Source of the DNA: Owenia fusiformis
Lineage: Eukaryota; Annelida; Polychaeta; Sabellida; Oweniidae
Assembly: GCA_903813345.2 (NCBI GenBank)
Contig: CAIIXF020000010.1
Span: 21,093,181-21,157,180 of the forward strand
Length of the DNA: 64,000 nucleotides
Reading direction: 5' to 3'
The notes below the pieces were generated by a model, which was not told the DNA's origin, ran no database searches, and saw nothing but the letters and a program-made list of their open reading frames with translations. Shown here piece by piece: positions 12,396 to 22,868 of this stretch; within the stretch, counting starts at the first letter, position 1; every line of letters begins with the position of its first letter. Position numbers and translations under genes: made by a program.

Positions 12396-14995
12396 CAAAA
12401 TGACTATTTATTACCTTACCCAACAAGACAAAAATGTTTATGTCCTAGATCCCAGATTTTCATACCATGAAACAACCCTAGGATTCAAATGAACCCAAAA
12501 AGTGTTCACTTGGAACGTGCCACGGATAATAAACCAATACCAATGAACCAATAAACGTGTACAACTCTCATGTACAACTCATATGCTAGGTTTTGCAGCA
12601 GCACAATGTTTCAAGTAACTTACTTCAGTATTGTAAAACACCAACCTGGAAATTGCAATCGTATACTGACAATTTGTTGCTTTTGGTATTAATAAGAACA
12701 CATTTCGAACAGGGTGAACTACGTATAGTAACGAAGAATAATGATTTAGCTGATTAAATTAGCTGTTCAAACGGTCGACTCCAATTTAAGTTACTTTATG
12801 TGTGTTGGTTTCTCAAAACAGTTCAGAAAGAGTGCAATATAACCAACAACCCACCAAATATCATTTTTGAATGGTTGTCAAGGTGACAAATTTACTCTAC
12901 AGATTGATTTTGATATTTTGTCAACTCGACCCTTGCAAAAAGTTTCATTAAAATATGTTCTTTTAGTGATTTCATATCTTGTAGATGATTTCGTAGAAAA
13001 TATTTTGCGATCTGTGCAAAGAATATTAGCCCAAGACTGCATTGACTGATTCATTCCGTTCAGGCGTTGTTTCCTAAAAACAACACCTTGGAGGAGTGAT
13101 AATCAGTCGACAATGCACCAGTCCAGGGCTTAAATCCTTAAGTATAGGACAATTATTATTTTCATACAAGTGAAGTCATTCAGTTAGCTACATGTAAGTA
13201 TTATGTAATGTTATTCAAAAGTATCTGGTATACGAGTTAAGCATAGCATAGCAGAAATTACATTTTGAGGTATTTCAAATAGTTTTATTATATTTGGAAT
13301 ATATTCATTTTATGTATGTTATGTTCTTATGGTCTTCGAAATATGAAACAAAACCCAGATTGAATTAGATCTGTGGCAACTATTTTAGTGTTTTTTGCAC
13401 ATACGGAGCATATTATGCAATTATGCACACCGGCAAAATGGGTGCACTAACCACATTTGGGCATGTTGTCATAGTGCATCACCTTGTACCAAATGACACT
13501 ACTTAACATAATTGGACAGTACCATATTGAAACAAAAATAATTGTGATGAAAAACCATGTGATATTCATTTAGAAGTCGATAACCAATTTCAATTCTTTT
13601 ACTTTTGCTGGTGATTATTGAGGTTACAATACTAATTTCAGAATGTACCAATACCATCCATCATTGCTTGCCAGAGGTTACCAAATTCTAAAAGTAGGAC
13701 TGCAATATACATTTCCTTTTATATGTGACACAGCCAATTTCATCAAAATGCTTCCGGGCATGTCATTACGACGAATGGAAACAGCTCATAATAAGAAAAA
13801 TAGTCATTTTACCTTGGTGATAAACCTGTTATTATATCGATTCCACTACTTCTCTTTTGGAGGCGTGTTTGAATTAGGCGTTCACAAACTAAGATAATTA
13901 AGACATTATCAAATTAAGCCATTCTATCTCAAATGGCTGTTTTAGAATATACTGTATTAAATAATTCATATTTCTGTTTCACTCCACAGATAATTGATAT
14001 TCAGTATTTGAATTATATATTTATGTCAGTATAGTTGAATTGATTTTCATTTCAACCAAAATGTAGTCAATTCTCGTTTATAATTATTAATTACTCAGCA
14101 GAAAATAACAGACTCAAATAATCCTTGGGTATGTTTTGAATTATTAAATCATAGTTGCTGTGGTGATCCCGAAGAATTCTATGAGTAATCTGATTTAATA
14201 GTTGGTTTGAAACAAAAATTTATACTTTTCATAATAAATGAATTAACAAGTTGTGTTTATCACTATTCCAATGAATGGGGCCCATATATTTATCTACAAG
14301 TGCTAAAACAGGAAATATCGAAAGTTATTAAAAATACAATAAGAAAAAATGCATGAACATTTGGGAGAACAACCAGTCATAAGGAAACAATCCCTAACAT
14401 CCCAAACTGATTTAACGTTTTTTCTGGAAGTATGAAAGTAAAAACGCCAGACATTTATGGTCTGTTCGGCTTATTGTTGTCAGCATTCGTTTGTCTTCAT
14501 TAAAGTACGTCTAACTCTGCTTGGAATTCTCTTCAAGTGTAACTTTTGTTGGAAATTGAGGAGTTAACGGCAATTTAGCTACTCGGCAGAATTTGATGTT
14601 TTTCTTCTTGAAATGACACGTGATAATTTTTTCTCCTCTGAGTATTTAAAGTGAGGAAATATCGATTGTGCAATCCGAGGTTTGCGCAACTATTCAAACT
14701 GTAACAAGGGTGCCCCCTTCAACTATGCGGATAAGTATTTACTCGTGTCTCCTAAGAAAGGAAAACAAGTTATCTGTCGTTCGATTCAACCGTTTCATCG
14801 ATAATGATACAACGGTGACATTCCACTTCATTCTCCAACATCGTGGCTAAAGTAAACGCGTCATTTTAATTGAGGAGATTGTATGACCATACCCGGCCGC
14901 CTACCAGTTTGTTATTGTTTAGTTCTCTGTAATGATAAATTCTATAAAAAAATAATTAAAGTTGTATAAAAAGGTAAACGTTTCTATCTTTTCAG
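12396..14995. other. Intron of the RGK gene, nothing recognised
   Basis: AT-rich intron sequence. A phrase ATTAATAAGAACACATTTCG near 12687 recurs with changes near 20742, so an old dispersed repeat is possible. The 84-codon frame at 13643-13897 has no splice context or family motif. The intron ends at acceptor CTATCTTTTCAG (14984-14995). Confidence 0.5.
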
Positions 14996-15191
14996 GTACA
15001 AGAAATCGCCTTATATGATGAGAAATACAAAGTTGACGCCTATCTTGTTGTATTCTCATTAATCAGCAGACAATCTTACCTCCACGCCAAAAACGTGTTA
15101 AAAACTCTAAATGAGGAGCCTCACCACTGTGCCATATTATTGATTGGTAACAAAAATGATATTGTGAGAAACAGGAAGGTATCCTGCGAAG
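14996..15191 (+). CDS. RGK-type GTPase, internal exon (G4 / NKxD)
   Basis: The 196-bp exon is bounded by acceptor TTTTCAG and donor G|GTAATTC. It enters in phase 0, matching the 83-bp exon, and leaves one base of a Gly codon that the next exon completes. It encodes 65 full codons: a short switch II (VQEIALYDEKYK), the beta4 strand VDAYLVVFSL, a helix (SYLHAKNVLKTLNEE), then beta5 and the guanine-specificity motif in AILLIGNKNDIVRNRKVS. The GNKxD motif is intact, so base recognition should be retained. The order and spacing match Rad/Gem/Rem proteins, which bind the beta subunits of voltage-gated calcium channels and lower channel current. Calcium-channel regulation is inferred from the family. 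Confidence 0.85.
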
Positions 15192-16636
15192 GTAATTCAT
15201 TTTTTCTTAACAACATTTTAGTTTAACAATTGTATGATGATGATATATAGACCATGAGTGTTTTAATGAGGACAGGGTATTGTATCGTTGTTAGGTTATC
15301 AGTTGTTGGTTGTGGTTTCTAATAGTCTTGTGATGTTATGTCCTCGTATGATGAAGCCACACATTTATCATGTGTTGTGTTTGCGTGTAGTGACATTTTT
15401 GAAAACCGGCAATCCTGCTACTATTGTACCTGTATATACTACATAGGAAGACACAGAGCATTTTTTAACCACCGACGTAAAAGAAAATATTGCGTCGGGG
15501 AATGTTCATTGTCCTATTTTTTATCAATACCTAGATCTCTTAAAATTAGAGTGTTTGTATCTTTACTTTCCGGACACCCTGTAACTGGCCCAAAATCTGT
15601 ATATGTATGCCATGGTCCGTCATACAAAGGCAATGTGCACCTTTACAGCCAACACATGATCTCGTACAAGTCTGGTGTCTATAGCAGTCTCCAATCACCT
15701 CAAGTTTACATCGTTGTTTCGAATTATGGCATGACAAAGATACAAATATACCAAGCTCAAGTCAGCTCATGGTAAAACTAGACACCAACTTAAAATGACG
15801 GCCATTTTTGGAAACAGAAATTCAGATTTTTGACAATTACGCATCGGTATTTTGCGCCCTATAGACTAAATATCACGTGTGACGGTTGAAATTCAAGATG
15901 GCTGCTTCTTCATGTCAAAAAATTACATTTTGTCCATATTTATACAACTACATCATCAAATACGACAAAACATATTTTTAGTTAGAAAAATGAGTTGTAA
16001 TTCTGTTTTAACGGTTTGCATCAAGTATCCAGGTTCATTAGACTCTACTGTCAGGGGAGAAACGAAATAATTTTATTAAAAGCACGACTCCAGCTGAGGC
16101 AAGTGCCTATCTTACTGCTTATTGCATTACGGATGGTTTATACCCAGCCTACCCCGTACTGTGCTACATATTAGGAAATAACTGTTGACAATAAAACAGC
16201 ACAAAAACCTAATTTATCAAGCTACTGAAAGTAGACAAGTCAATAATCAGCGGTGCTTGAGCATTGTGAATTGGTATAAATAATTTCTAATCCCTTCATG
16301 AAAAAAGACTAAATAACAATGCCGGAAATTCATTAAAGGAAAGTAAAATTAAAGTAACACGACAATAGAAAACTAACGTGCTTTGTTGTCGATAAACCTA
16401 CAAGAGAGAATATCAGGAAATGAGTCAATATCAGCCTGATTAATTGCAAACGGGTCAATAACGAAAATAAAGATGTTACATATACATGTAGTGATGGAAG
16501 GATGATAGGTAGATCACAACGAAGAAATCTGGTTCAACTGTTTGTATTTTTTAAAAACTTTTCTATTGAGCAAACAATTATTTTTTGACCATTGTCAATC
16601 ATCTGAACTAATGGCCTCCTTCAGGTATATCCTCCA

Positions 16637-16729
16637 TGTGTCAAGCAAGCAAGATTGAAGTGTCTATGGATAATGAAAACAGATCCATGCGCCTTTTGTG
16701 TCAAGCAAGCAAGATTGAAGTGTCTATGG
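16637..16729. repeat. 33-bp direct repeat, spaced 60 bp
   Basis: TGTGTCAAGCAAGCAAGATT continuing to GAAGTGTCTATGG occurs at 16637-16669 and again at 16697-16729 without mismatch. The 27 bp between them is unique. It lies inside the last RGK intron. Confidence 0.9.
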
Positions 16730-16855
16730 TTGCAGTTGGATTTGGCACAACATTTATCCCAAGAATTGAATTGTATTGTATAAAAATTCGTACTACTTTG
16801 ATAACAATTACGCTTTAAAATTCAAAACATATTCTGAATCGCAGGCAAGACCTCA

Positions 16856-16925
16856 GCAGAGCCATCTCCATTTTATTATGGGCAATAAAGATATACAATA
16901 CGATTCAATACAATACGATCCAACT
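16856..16925 (+). mobile_element. Possible retroposon 3' tail
   Basis: TTATGGGCAATAAAGATATA is followed by a short imperfect tail repeating ACAATACGATTCA. This is the usual appearance of a LINE or SINE 3' end. No upstream reverse transcriptase can be read, so the assignment is weak. Confidence 0.3.
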
Positions 16926-17053
16926 GTCAACTCAATATATATCTAATGTATGTACATTGGTAAGATATTATATCGATAAGGAATCATAATGGGACATCAC
17001 TGATTATCCGGGAAAGATACACTGCATCTCTAACGTACATCTTTCCATTGCAG

Positions 17054-17292
17054 GGGCCAAAACTTCCTCAAAGGAATGTAGTTGCTATTACATAGAAACG
17101 TCAGCATCTCTGAATTATAACGTCGATGAACTTCTTGTACAAACAGTTAAACAAATTCGCAAGAAAGAGGAACGAGATGAAAAATCCAAGCGTCGAAGAA
17201 GCTCATCTGCTGTTAGACTTCGCAATGCTGCCAAAGACTTGAAACATAAAGTGTCAAAGATACAAAAGCAGCTTTCAATTACGAAGTTATAG
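17054..17292 (+). CDS. RGK-type GTPase, terminal coding exon (G5 and basic tail)
   Basis: The exon follows acceptor CCATTGCAG and supplies the last two bases of the split Gly codon. It encodes about 79 residues and ends at TAG (17290-17292). It contains the G5 motif YYIETSASL, then VDELLVQTVKQIRKKEERD, which matches the end of the G domain in Rad/Gem/Rem. The tail is rich in Arg and Lys (KSKRRRSSSAVRLRN) and ends SKIQKQLSITKL. There is no CAAX box, as in all RGK proteins. However, the conserved RGK C-terminal block (Ser-Cys-His-x-Leu-x-Val-Leu type) is also absent. Arg-Arg-x-Ser sites in the tail resemble PKA or 14-3-3 sites. A divergent RGK is the best reading; an orphan Ras-like lineage is the alternative. 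AATAAA first appears near 19007. Confidence 0.85.
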
Positions 17293-17640
17293 CGGTAATA
17301 TTGTCAGCAACAATGATTGGACTGTGAAAAGTTTATCGTATATTTTGTGAACGTTGACGAAATGAATTACACATTGTCCGGAAATGATCTTGTCGGCCTG
17401 AGTAAAGAATGTCGTGATTGTGCATCATATAAACTGCTATCAAGATTGTCTCATTGTAAAGAAATGGATGTGTATAGATGTTTAAATAGCCGTTAACGCT
17501 TCATATTCCAACAAAAATACGCGAGAAGGAGAACTCCCAACATTAGGGATCGCACTCGCAGCCTTTTATCAGCTCCTTTGCAATCAGAAATTTGTGAATA
17601 GATTGAGAGACGAGACTTTTACATTTACTCAGTTTCTACA
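17293..17640. other. Probable 3' UTR of the RGK gene
   Basis: No ORF or repeat was recognised directly after the stop codon. There is no AATAAA within this stretch, so the UTR either runs on into the tandem array or uses a variant signal. Confidence 0.4.
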
Positions 17641-18560
17641 GAAGTGGAAACTTCCGAGAGTTCTACATACCAAGTGGAAACGATATAAGAGACTTCTGAG
17701 TTTCACATACTTTTTCGCCACATGTGGTATCACAAACCCTGTTTTGCACCTGGGGCGGTGAATTCGTACGATCTGTGATCCGATCCAGATAAACGTCATG
17801 GTAATGATGCATTGTTGGATTAATCTTGGAATTCATCCGAACATTGGTGAATTCGTACAATATTTAAGGATTAATTTTATCCGAATCTCAATCCACCTAC
17901 ATAGGTGGATTGATTTTCGGATAGTTTTTATCCGAATTCCAATGTAATTTGGATAAAACTTGGGGAATCTTCCTTAACCCCAGGATCGTACGAATTCATA
18001 AAATATTAATCCGGATCAATAATCCAAAAATATATTTATCCGGATAAATTCTTGGATCGTACGAATTCATGGCCCCTGGTTCTAAACATTGGTACATTGT
18101 TATTACTTCTTATGATTATACTCAGTAGCGACACAGGTAGAGACTTCCCAGTTTACATATCATACTATGGTCATATCACAAACCCCTTTTTACACCTGGT
18201 TCTAAATATTGGTATGATGTACCCAGTTCAATGCTATTACTACTTGTGATAAAACTCAGTGGCGACACAGGTAGAGACTTCCAAGAGTTTTACATATCAT
18301 ATTATGGTCATATCACAAACCCTGTTTTGCCCCTTCATGCATTTCAGATTAAGCTGTTCTAAACACTTATGTGACGTTACCAGTTCAATGCTATTACATC
18401 TAATAATCATACTCAGAGGCAACACAGGAAGATACTTCCCAGAGTTTCACATATCATATTATACCCATGTCACAGACCCAGTTTTACACCTTTATACATT
18501 TCATATCTAGCCGTTCTACACGCTACAGTTCAACGCTGTTACTTTTAAATGATTATGAAA
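17641..18560. repeat. Degenerate 130-160 bp tandem repeat, about four units, split by a MITE
   Basis: Units share ACACAGGTAGAGACTTCC, then ACATATCATA(C/T)TATGGTCAT, CACAAACCC(T/C)(G/T)TTTT and a CAATGCTATTAC block. Clear units begin near 17675, 18131, 18259 and 18421. The first is interrupted at its CACCTGG motif by the 321-bp MITE. Confidence 0.75.
17754..18074. mobile_element. 321-bp MITE with internal palindromes and CCTGG target duplication
   Basis: The ends read GGCGGTGAATTCGTACGATC at the left and, as inverted complement, GGCCATGAATTCGTACGATC at the right. CCTGG flanks both sides (17749-17753 and 18075-18079). A neighbouring repeat unit near 18193 shows the uninterrupted site CACCTGGTTCTAAA, which confirms the insertion boundaries. 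The motif GAATTCGTACGATC or a close form occurs four times, and inner palindromes such as AATCCACCTACATAGGTGG and TTATCCGGATAA fill the core. It could fold into a branched hairpin. The superfamily is not clear. Confidence 0.85.
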
Positions 18561-19357
18561 AAATTCTTACATGGTAAGCCAACATCAATTCACGATCTAG
18601 TGAAATATTTTAGCCCTGGCATCATATGCTAAAAACTCTATTTTCAGATTTGTATTAAGCTATGTGCTGTGATTCGTAAATGAATTTTCTACTAATAGGG
18701 TCAAAGCTATGCACCTACTTAGTCATCATATACACCTTAACACTTAGATTTTCGAGTCTTCCTATTTATTCCTAGTCAGAAGTTGTATAGTATACAAAAG
18801 CAGGACTATTATGGCATACTCAGATTCTATTCCCATTCTGTCCTTTTGTATGGTAGACAACTTTTGCATGTCCAGACTAGTATTCGCTTATATTTTTTCA
18901 TTCCCATAGAATTGTGGTGTTAAAATCATTCTTTGTCATTCCAAATGAAAAATACTTCTAAGCGAATGTACCAAAAGGGGAAAGACAAGATAGATAGTTT
19001 AAATAAAAGTATACGGATGTAAACTCTAATTTTAGAAACTTTGATTGAACAATAACATATAAATAGAAAACAGAAATGTCTTTACAACAACGTTCCATCA
19101 ATGTTTCTAATTTTTGCAGTCGGTGTATTGTATATACAAATCAGAGTATTGTATATATATATACAATTCAAATGAATTAAACTGGAGTAAAGAAAGAAAA
19201 AAGGTGCATGCATTTTATACAGATTCTGAACTATCAACTTAACAAGGGAATTCGTGTGGGTAAATATTGCAGAACATCTCTGGACGTAAATTGTTTAATC
19301 TGGCGGAGGCGAGAGCTTGGTTTAACAGTACATTCGTTTCATGTTAATAGTTATTGT
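18561..19357. other. Non-coding, nothing recognised
   Basis: AT-rich intergenic sequence with a short TA run near 19155-19165 and an AATAAA at about 19007 that could end a long RGK 3' UTR. Confidence 0.4.
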
Positions 19358-19661
19358 CAAGGAGGATTGGCTCCCAGGATCGAAATCCATATTTTTCAAC
19401 AATGTAAACGTCGAAATGTCGTTCTTTTCTGAAATTATAAGCGACTGTAAATTCAAACTAAACAGTTCAAAAGGTTCGAACCAATATCCCGATCATTTCT
19501 TGTGAGTTTTGGAATGTTTCGTTGCGAAATAAGACCAAAATTCACGATTCAAATGTTGAAGTGAACAAAATGGCGGCTATTTGAATTCGAATTTTGAATC
19601 ACGACATGTCCATATATTGCACGGAACATCGATGTTACACTCTGGGAGCCAATCCTCCTTG
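19358..19661. mobile_element. 304-bp MITE with CAAGGAGG ends
   Basis: CAAGGAGGATTGGCTCCCAG at the left is matched by the inverted CTGGGAGCCAATCCTCCTTG at the right. Similarity continues inward with gaps through a CGACATGTC-like block. AGTTATTG and AGTTATCG flank the element (7 of 8 bases equal), which fits an 8-bp hAT-type duplication, as does the CA start. A collapsed relative of the ends lies at 27661-27698. Confidence 0.65.
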
Positions 19662-19675
19662 AGTTATCGTTGTAT

Positions 19676-19922
19676 CATCCTCTGATCACAGGGCTTCAAA
19701 ATCCAGAATATCTTATTTTTTACCCCCTGCGACAAGCAGTTAGCATTTCCCCGATTAAGAACTCGCAATTTGATTCGCTGTCGCAACACTGCGACAGCAA
19801 TCGTGTACACGTCATCGGCGCATAGTTAGATCACGTGATTCAGTTTAATCGGGCGCTTCCAAATTGGTTATAGCAGGGGGAAGAAGAAGGTACGGATTCT
19901 GGACACCTGCTTAGGAGGATGT
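19676..19922 (-). mobile_element. ~247-bp MITE, longer member of the family also at 27262
   Basis: The left end runs CATCCTCTGATCACAGGGCT and the right end runs to GACACCTGCTTAGGAGGATG. Both match, inverted, the 90-bp element at 27262-27351. CGTTGTAT and CGTTGTTT flank it (7 of 8 equal). The interior is palindromic: CCCCCTGC and GCAGGGGG, CCCGATTAA and TTAATCGGG, and a perfect stem GCTGTCGCA / TGCGACAGC with a 4-base loop at 19777-19798. The left target duplication overlaps that of the preceding MITE. Confidence 0.7.
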
Positions 19923-21824
19923 CGTTGTTTATGAAGATGAAACAGAAAGATGTCGTAGTTCGTCACATCATATTTCTTAACCCTTACTGTGCAGTTACTC
20001 GGATACTAAAGGGCTTACTATGTAACAACATCATGTATGGACATCCGCTTGAATTATTAACGAATAAATTCATGGATTTCATATTCAATATCTAAACGAA
20101 ATAGCACATTGGTGTCATTAATGTGATACTTGTGAAAAAGCTCACAACAGAAGTTAAACAATAATGTATGACGCATGATGTAACCTAGTCTATCCGAGTG
20201 TATCAGCAAGGTGAAGTAATGGGAGATCAGTACAACAAACCACTTTGTGACACCACTGATATTCGACCTGTGTAACCAATATATAACACTTTACAAAACT
20301 TGATTATGCTTTTAGAGCCTGTTAAACAAAAATGATATATTGCTCAATGATATATGAATCTTCTATATTGAACACTGTCATCTAAGGTTTACAATGTTGA
20401 ATCGTATGATTAAACGCTCATTAAAACATGAGAGCAAATACTCCAATTTATGTATTTATTCTAACGATATATTTATCATATATTACCATGTTTTAAACAA
20501 GTGTATAGTATTTCTATATATTGGTATATTCACTTTTTAATCATGCCAAATGTTCACTGGCTTTTTATAAGATGTCTGTAGGCTTAATTAGAAAATAATT
20601 AAAAATATTATCACTATTGTTATAATTAGTATAAATTTAAATGACTCTCTATCGAGTCATTTTTGTTTCATTATCAAAAAACAATACAATGATATAGGTG
20701 AACATAGATATGATATACTATACCTATTTTTGTTTTTTCTATTAATAAGTACACATTTCGAAAGGGTGAAGACCGAACAATAAGAAACTGGACGTCTAGG
20801 GAGGACGTGGTAACAGGAAAGCCCCCAGCATACAAGACAGTCTTACCATGAAACGAAACAATTTCCTATGTGCCTCCAAAAAACACAAAATATGACATGT
20901 AGAAGAACAACTAAAATAGAAAAAAATATAATAAATATGTACCCTTATACTGTTCCTGTATATGTTCTTATAATAGGTCACTGCCAATGCATATTTAGAT
21001 ATATATAGGTATATATAGGTATTATACATATGGAAATGCATTTACATTTTCCTCTGGCCGGATCTTATTATACATCTGATTCTAAAATAGCTTTTTGGCC
21101 TATCATATCAAATTATTTTTCCAATAGTGTCCTTAGATCAGGATTAATTTAAACTCATATGCTATATATTATTTTTCCACTTCATCTCAAATTCGATAGC
21201 AGATTTTGTAAACGTATCTGGTACAGTTACACTATAAATGTTGATTAGGCTCTTGCACATTAACACAGTTAGTGGTTTCTGTCTAATTATTCCAAAACGT
21301 GGTGATATGAGTATGGGAATGAGTACGGATGAATGTGTGAAGGAGTAAGATGAAGAAGTAAGACGAAATTAGGATTTTCACATTTCAAGATATGGGAATA
21401 GATAGATGGAAAACGTTGGCATTGTACATTTCATTTAGTTTCCTACAACATATCATAATATAGCATAAAAAAGATGGCGCAGTTTAATTACCGCGATGCA
21501 AAAATGATAAAGAAAATAGAGGGCACCACGTAATATATCACCTACAACTTTTAAATCATCACGGCTATATAGAGAGATTATCCTATATGAGATCCAGGAC
21601 ATTGGGATTATCGCGAGGCCAATATAATATAATATATCTGCCCGAGGGCCAATATTGGCCAATGGTCATTTGGCTCACATTGTTCAATTGGCCACAGTTC
21701 CAAGTATGGGATAAAACATCTTCAATCTGATGAAAGTTAAAAATTTACATATTCTGATAGTAGACCGTTGTGATGTGACTCGTGATATTGGCAGCAGCTT
21801 TATGAAACTAGTTTGGAGTTTGTA
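19923..21824. other. Non-coding, nothing recognised
   Basis: AT-rich stretch without a supported gene. A short phrase near 20742 (ATTAATAAGTACACATTTCG) recurs near 12687. Confidence 0.45.
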
Positions 21825-22061
21825 CAGGGTGGTAAAAAATGGAAAGCCTCATACCATTTTCCTCATATCTTTGTCATTTTAAGAAATAACTCCCTGATAT
21901 TTTACACTTTTGTACATCATTTAATTTGCTACCAGCCTAGTTTATTTTATGACCATCAGATTGATAGTCACAATGTTACAGTATACACCTACGGTCTCGG
22001 TTTACAGTCTCGGGATATAATTTTGACAGTAAACCGAATGGAGAGGTCTATAATTGTTTTG

Positions 22062-22328
22062 TTAGTCCGAAGAATATCTTAGATTTTTCTGACCCTTGAA
22101 GTTGACTTGAAGTTGGATCCAGACCCTCGAGACGTTCATGTTGTATTTCAGTATATCGGCAGTAAGTTCACTCAATGGAGTCAAATTACTCTCCTGGGCG
22201 AAATCCACTAAAAGCTTTGTACAAAATTTTAGATTTTTCTTCGTATTTTGACTGTCTTTACTCTCTAAGAGACTAATAATATCCTCATCTTCAACATTTT
22301 TGAAACGGCTAGTGCTAGCGGCGGCCAT
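22062..22328 (-). pseudogene. N-terminal fragment of a Crypton/ZMYM/KIAA1958-type protein inside a transposon
   Basis: The 88-codon frame begins at an ATG in the context TTAAATGG. The first ~62 residues contain SRFKNVEDEDIISLLESKDS, then NTKKNLKFCTKLLVDF and LTPLSELTADILKYN. From memory this is the domain that opens KIAA1958-, ZMYM- and QRICH1-like proteins descended from Crypton recombinases, which normally continues with an FYxxAR..DG..Y block. Here that block is replaced by unrelated residues (VSRVWIQLQVNFK) and the frame stops. Upstream on the same strand are a CRE-like TGACGTCA and an ATTGG box, as if a promoter and first exon had been captured. Function is unlikely. Confidence 0.55.
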
Positions 22329-22497
22329 TTAATGTCTGGTAATGACGTCATTTTAGTGGAATGCTGGGAATATTATTCACCGGCAATGCATTGCGCGGTG
22401 TACAGTTAAAATTATTCACCGCTCGTTGACCAATCAAAATCGAGTATTTCAACTGAGGTACTAACAATACTTTAAAGAAAATGCCCAGTGGCCACTA

Positions 22498-22720
22498 TTG
22501 CGTTGTGGGGAAACCTGTACTCATCGTCTAAAATTTCCCTACCTGTGTGGATATGGCAGAGATGACCTCAGGACAATTGCACATCTCAAAAGTGAGATCA
22601 TTTTTGTCATTCAGGCCATACCTACTGAGGAATGCATTCGGGTCATTGATAACTGTGCTGTTTTGCCTACAGCGCGATAATGGCCAAATCTGAAGCATGT
22701 TATTCAAAGTGCTGTAAAAT
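22498..22720 (+). pseudogene. Remnant of a Tc1/mariner-type transposase C-terminus
   Basis: The frame reads LKFPYLCGYGRDDLRTIAHL, KSEIIFVIQAIPTEECIRV and IDNCAV, and after a stop continues WPNLKHVIQ. This follows the order of the family's C-terminus: (L)DFFLWGYLK, then an LKxxI helix, IPxE, RVIDN and a terminal GHxEHVI-like motif. The catalytic Asp residues lie outside the surviving part. Stops and substitutions make it non-functional. Confidence 0.6.
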
Positions 22721-22868
22721 TGTGACTATCAGTCTGATGGTCATGAAATATAGTTGGGTGGTTGGAAATTGAATGATGTACAAATGTGTGAAATATCAGG
22801 GAGTAATTTCTTAAAATGACAAAGATATAAGGAAAATGCAGGGTTTCCATTTTTTCGACCACCCTGTA

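Larger units (their letters stand above)
15192..17053. other. RGK intron with repeat traces
   Basis: The intron holds a possible Tc1/mariner-type right end near 15545-15581 (CTTTCCGGACACCCTG followed by TA) with no matching left end. It also holds a 33-bp duplication near 16637 and a possible retroposon tail near 16860-16925. A 145-codon + frame at 15338-15775 overlaps the transposon end and shows no known domain. The intron ends at acceptor CTTTCCATTGCAG. Confidence 0.5.
21825..22866 (+). mobile_element. 1,042-bp decayed Tc1/mariner-type element with ~150-bp TIRs
   Basis: The left end is TA|CAGGGTGGT and the right end ACCACCCTG|TA, with the TA target duplication of the Tc1/mariner (IS630) superfamily. 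The arms (21825-21990 and about 22715-22866) are near-perfect inverted repeats sharing blocks such as CTTTGTCATTTTAAGAAAT and ACTCCCTGATATTT. Between them lie a minus-strand gene fragment (22062-22328) and a plus-strand remnant of the transposase C-terminus (22498-22720). The N-terminal and central transposase parts are missing. Confidence 0.8.

Noticed and set aside
10722-12398. Several minus-strand frames of 60-80 codons
   Set aside because: They translate the ~40-bp minisatellite and repeat its period.
15546-15737. Minus-strand frame with several Cys (RHQTCTRSCVGCKGAHC)
   Set aside because: The Cys spacing fits no family I know, and it overlaps the transposon end. Likely chance.
15338-15775. 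145-codon + frame in the last RGK intron
   Set aside because: No recognised domain. It overlaps a probable transposon end (CTTTCCGGACACCCTG) and lies between confirmed exons.
22343-22352. TGACGTCA sites here and near 43179 and 54014 as a shared CRE network
   Set aside because: Three 8-mers in 64 kb with no gene next to two of them; only the first sits upstream of a plausible start.
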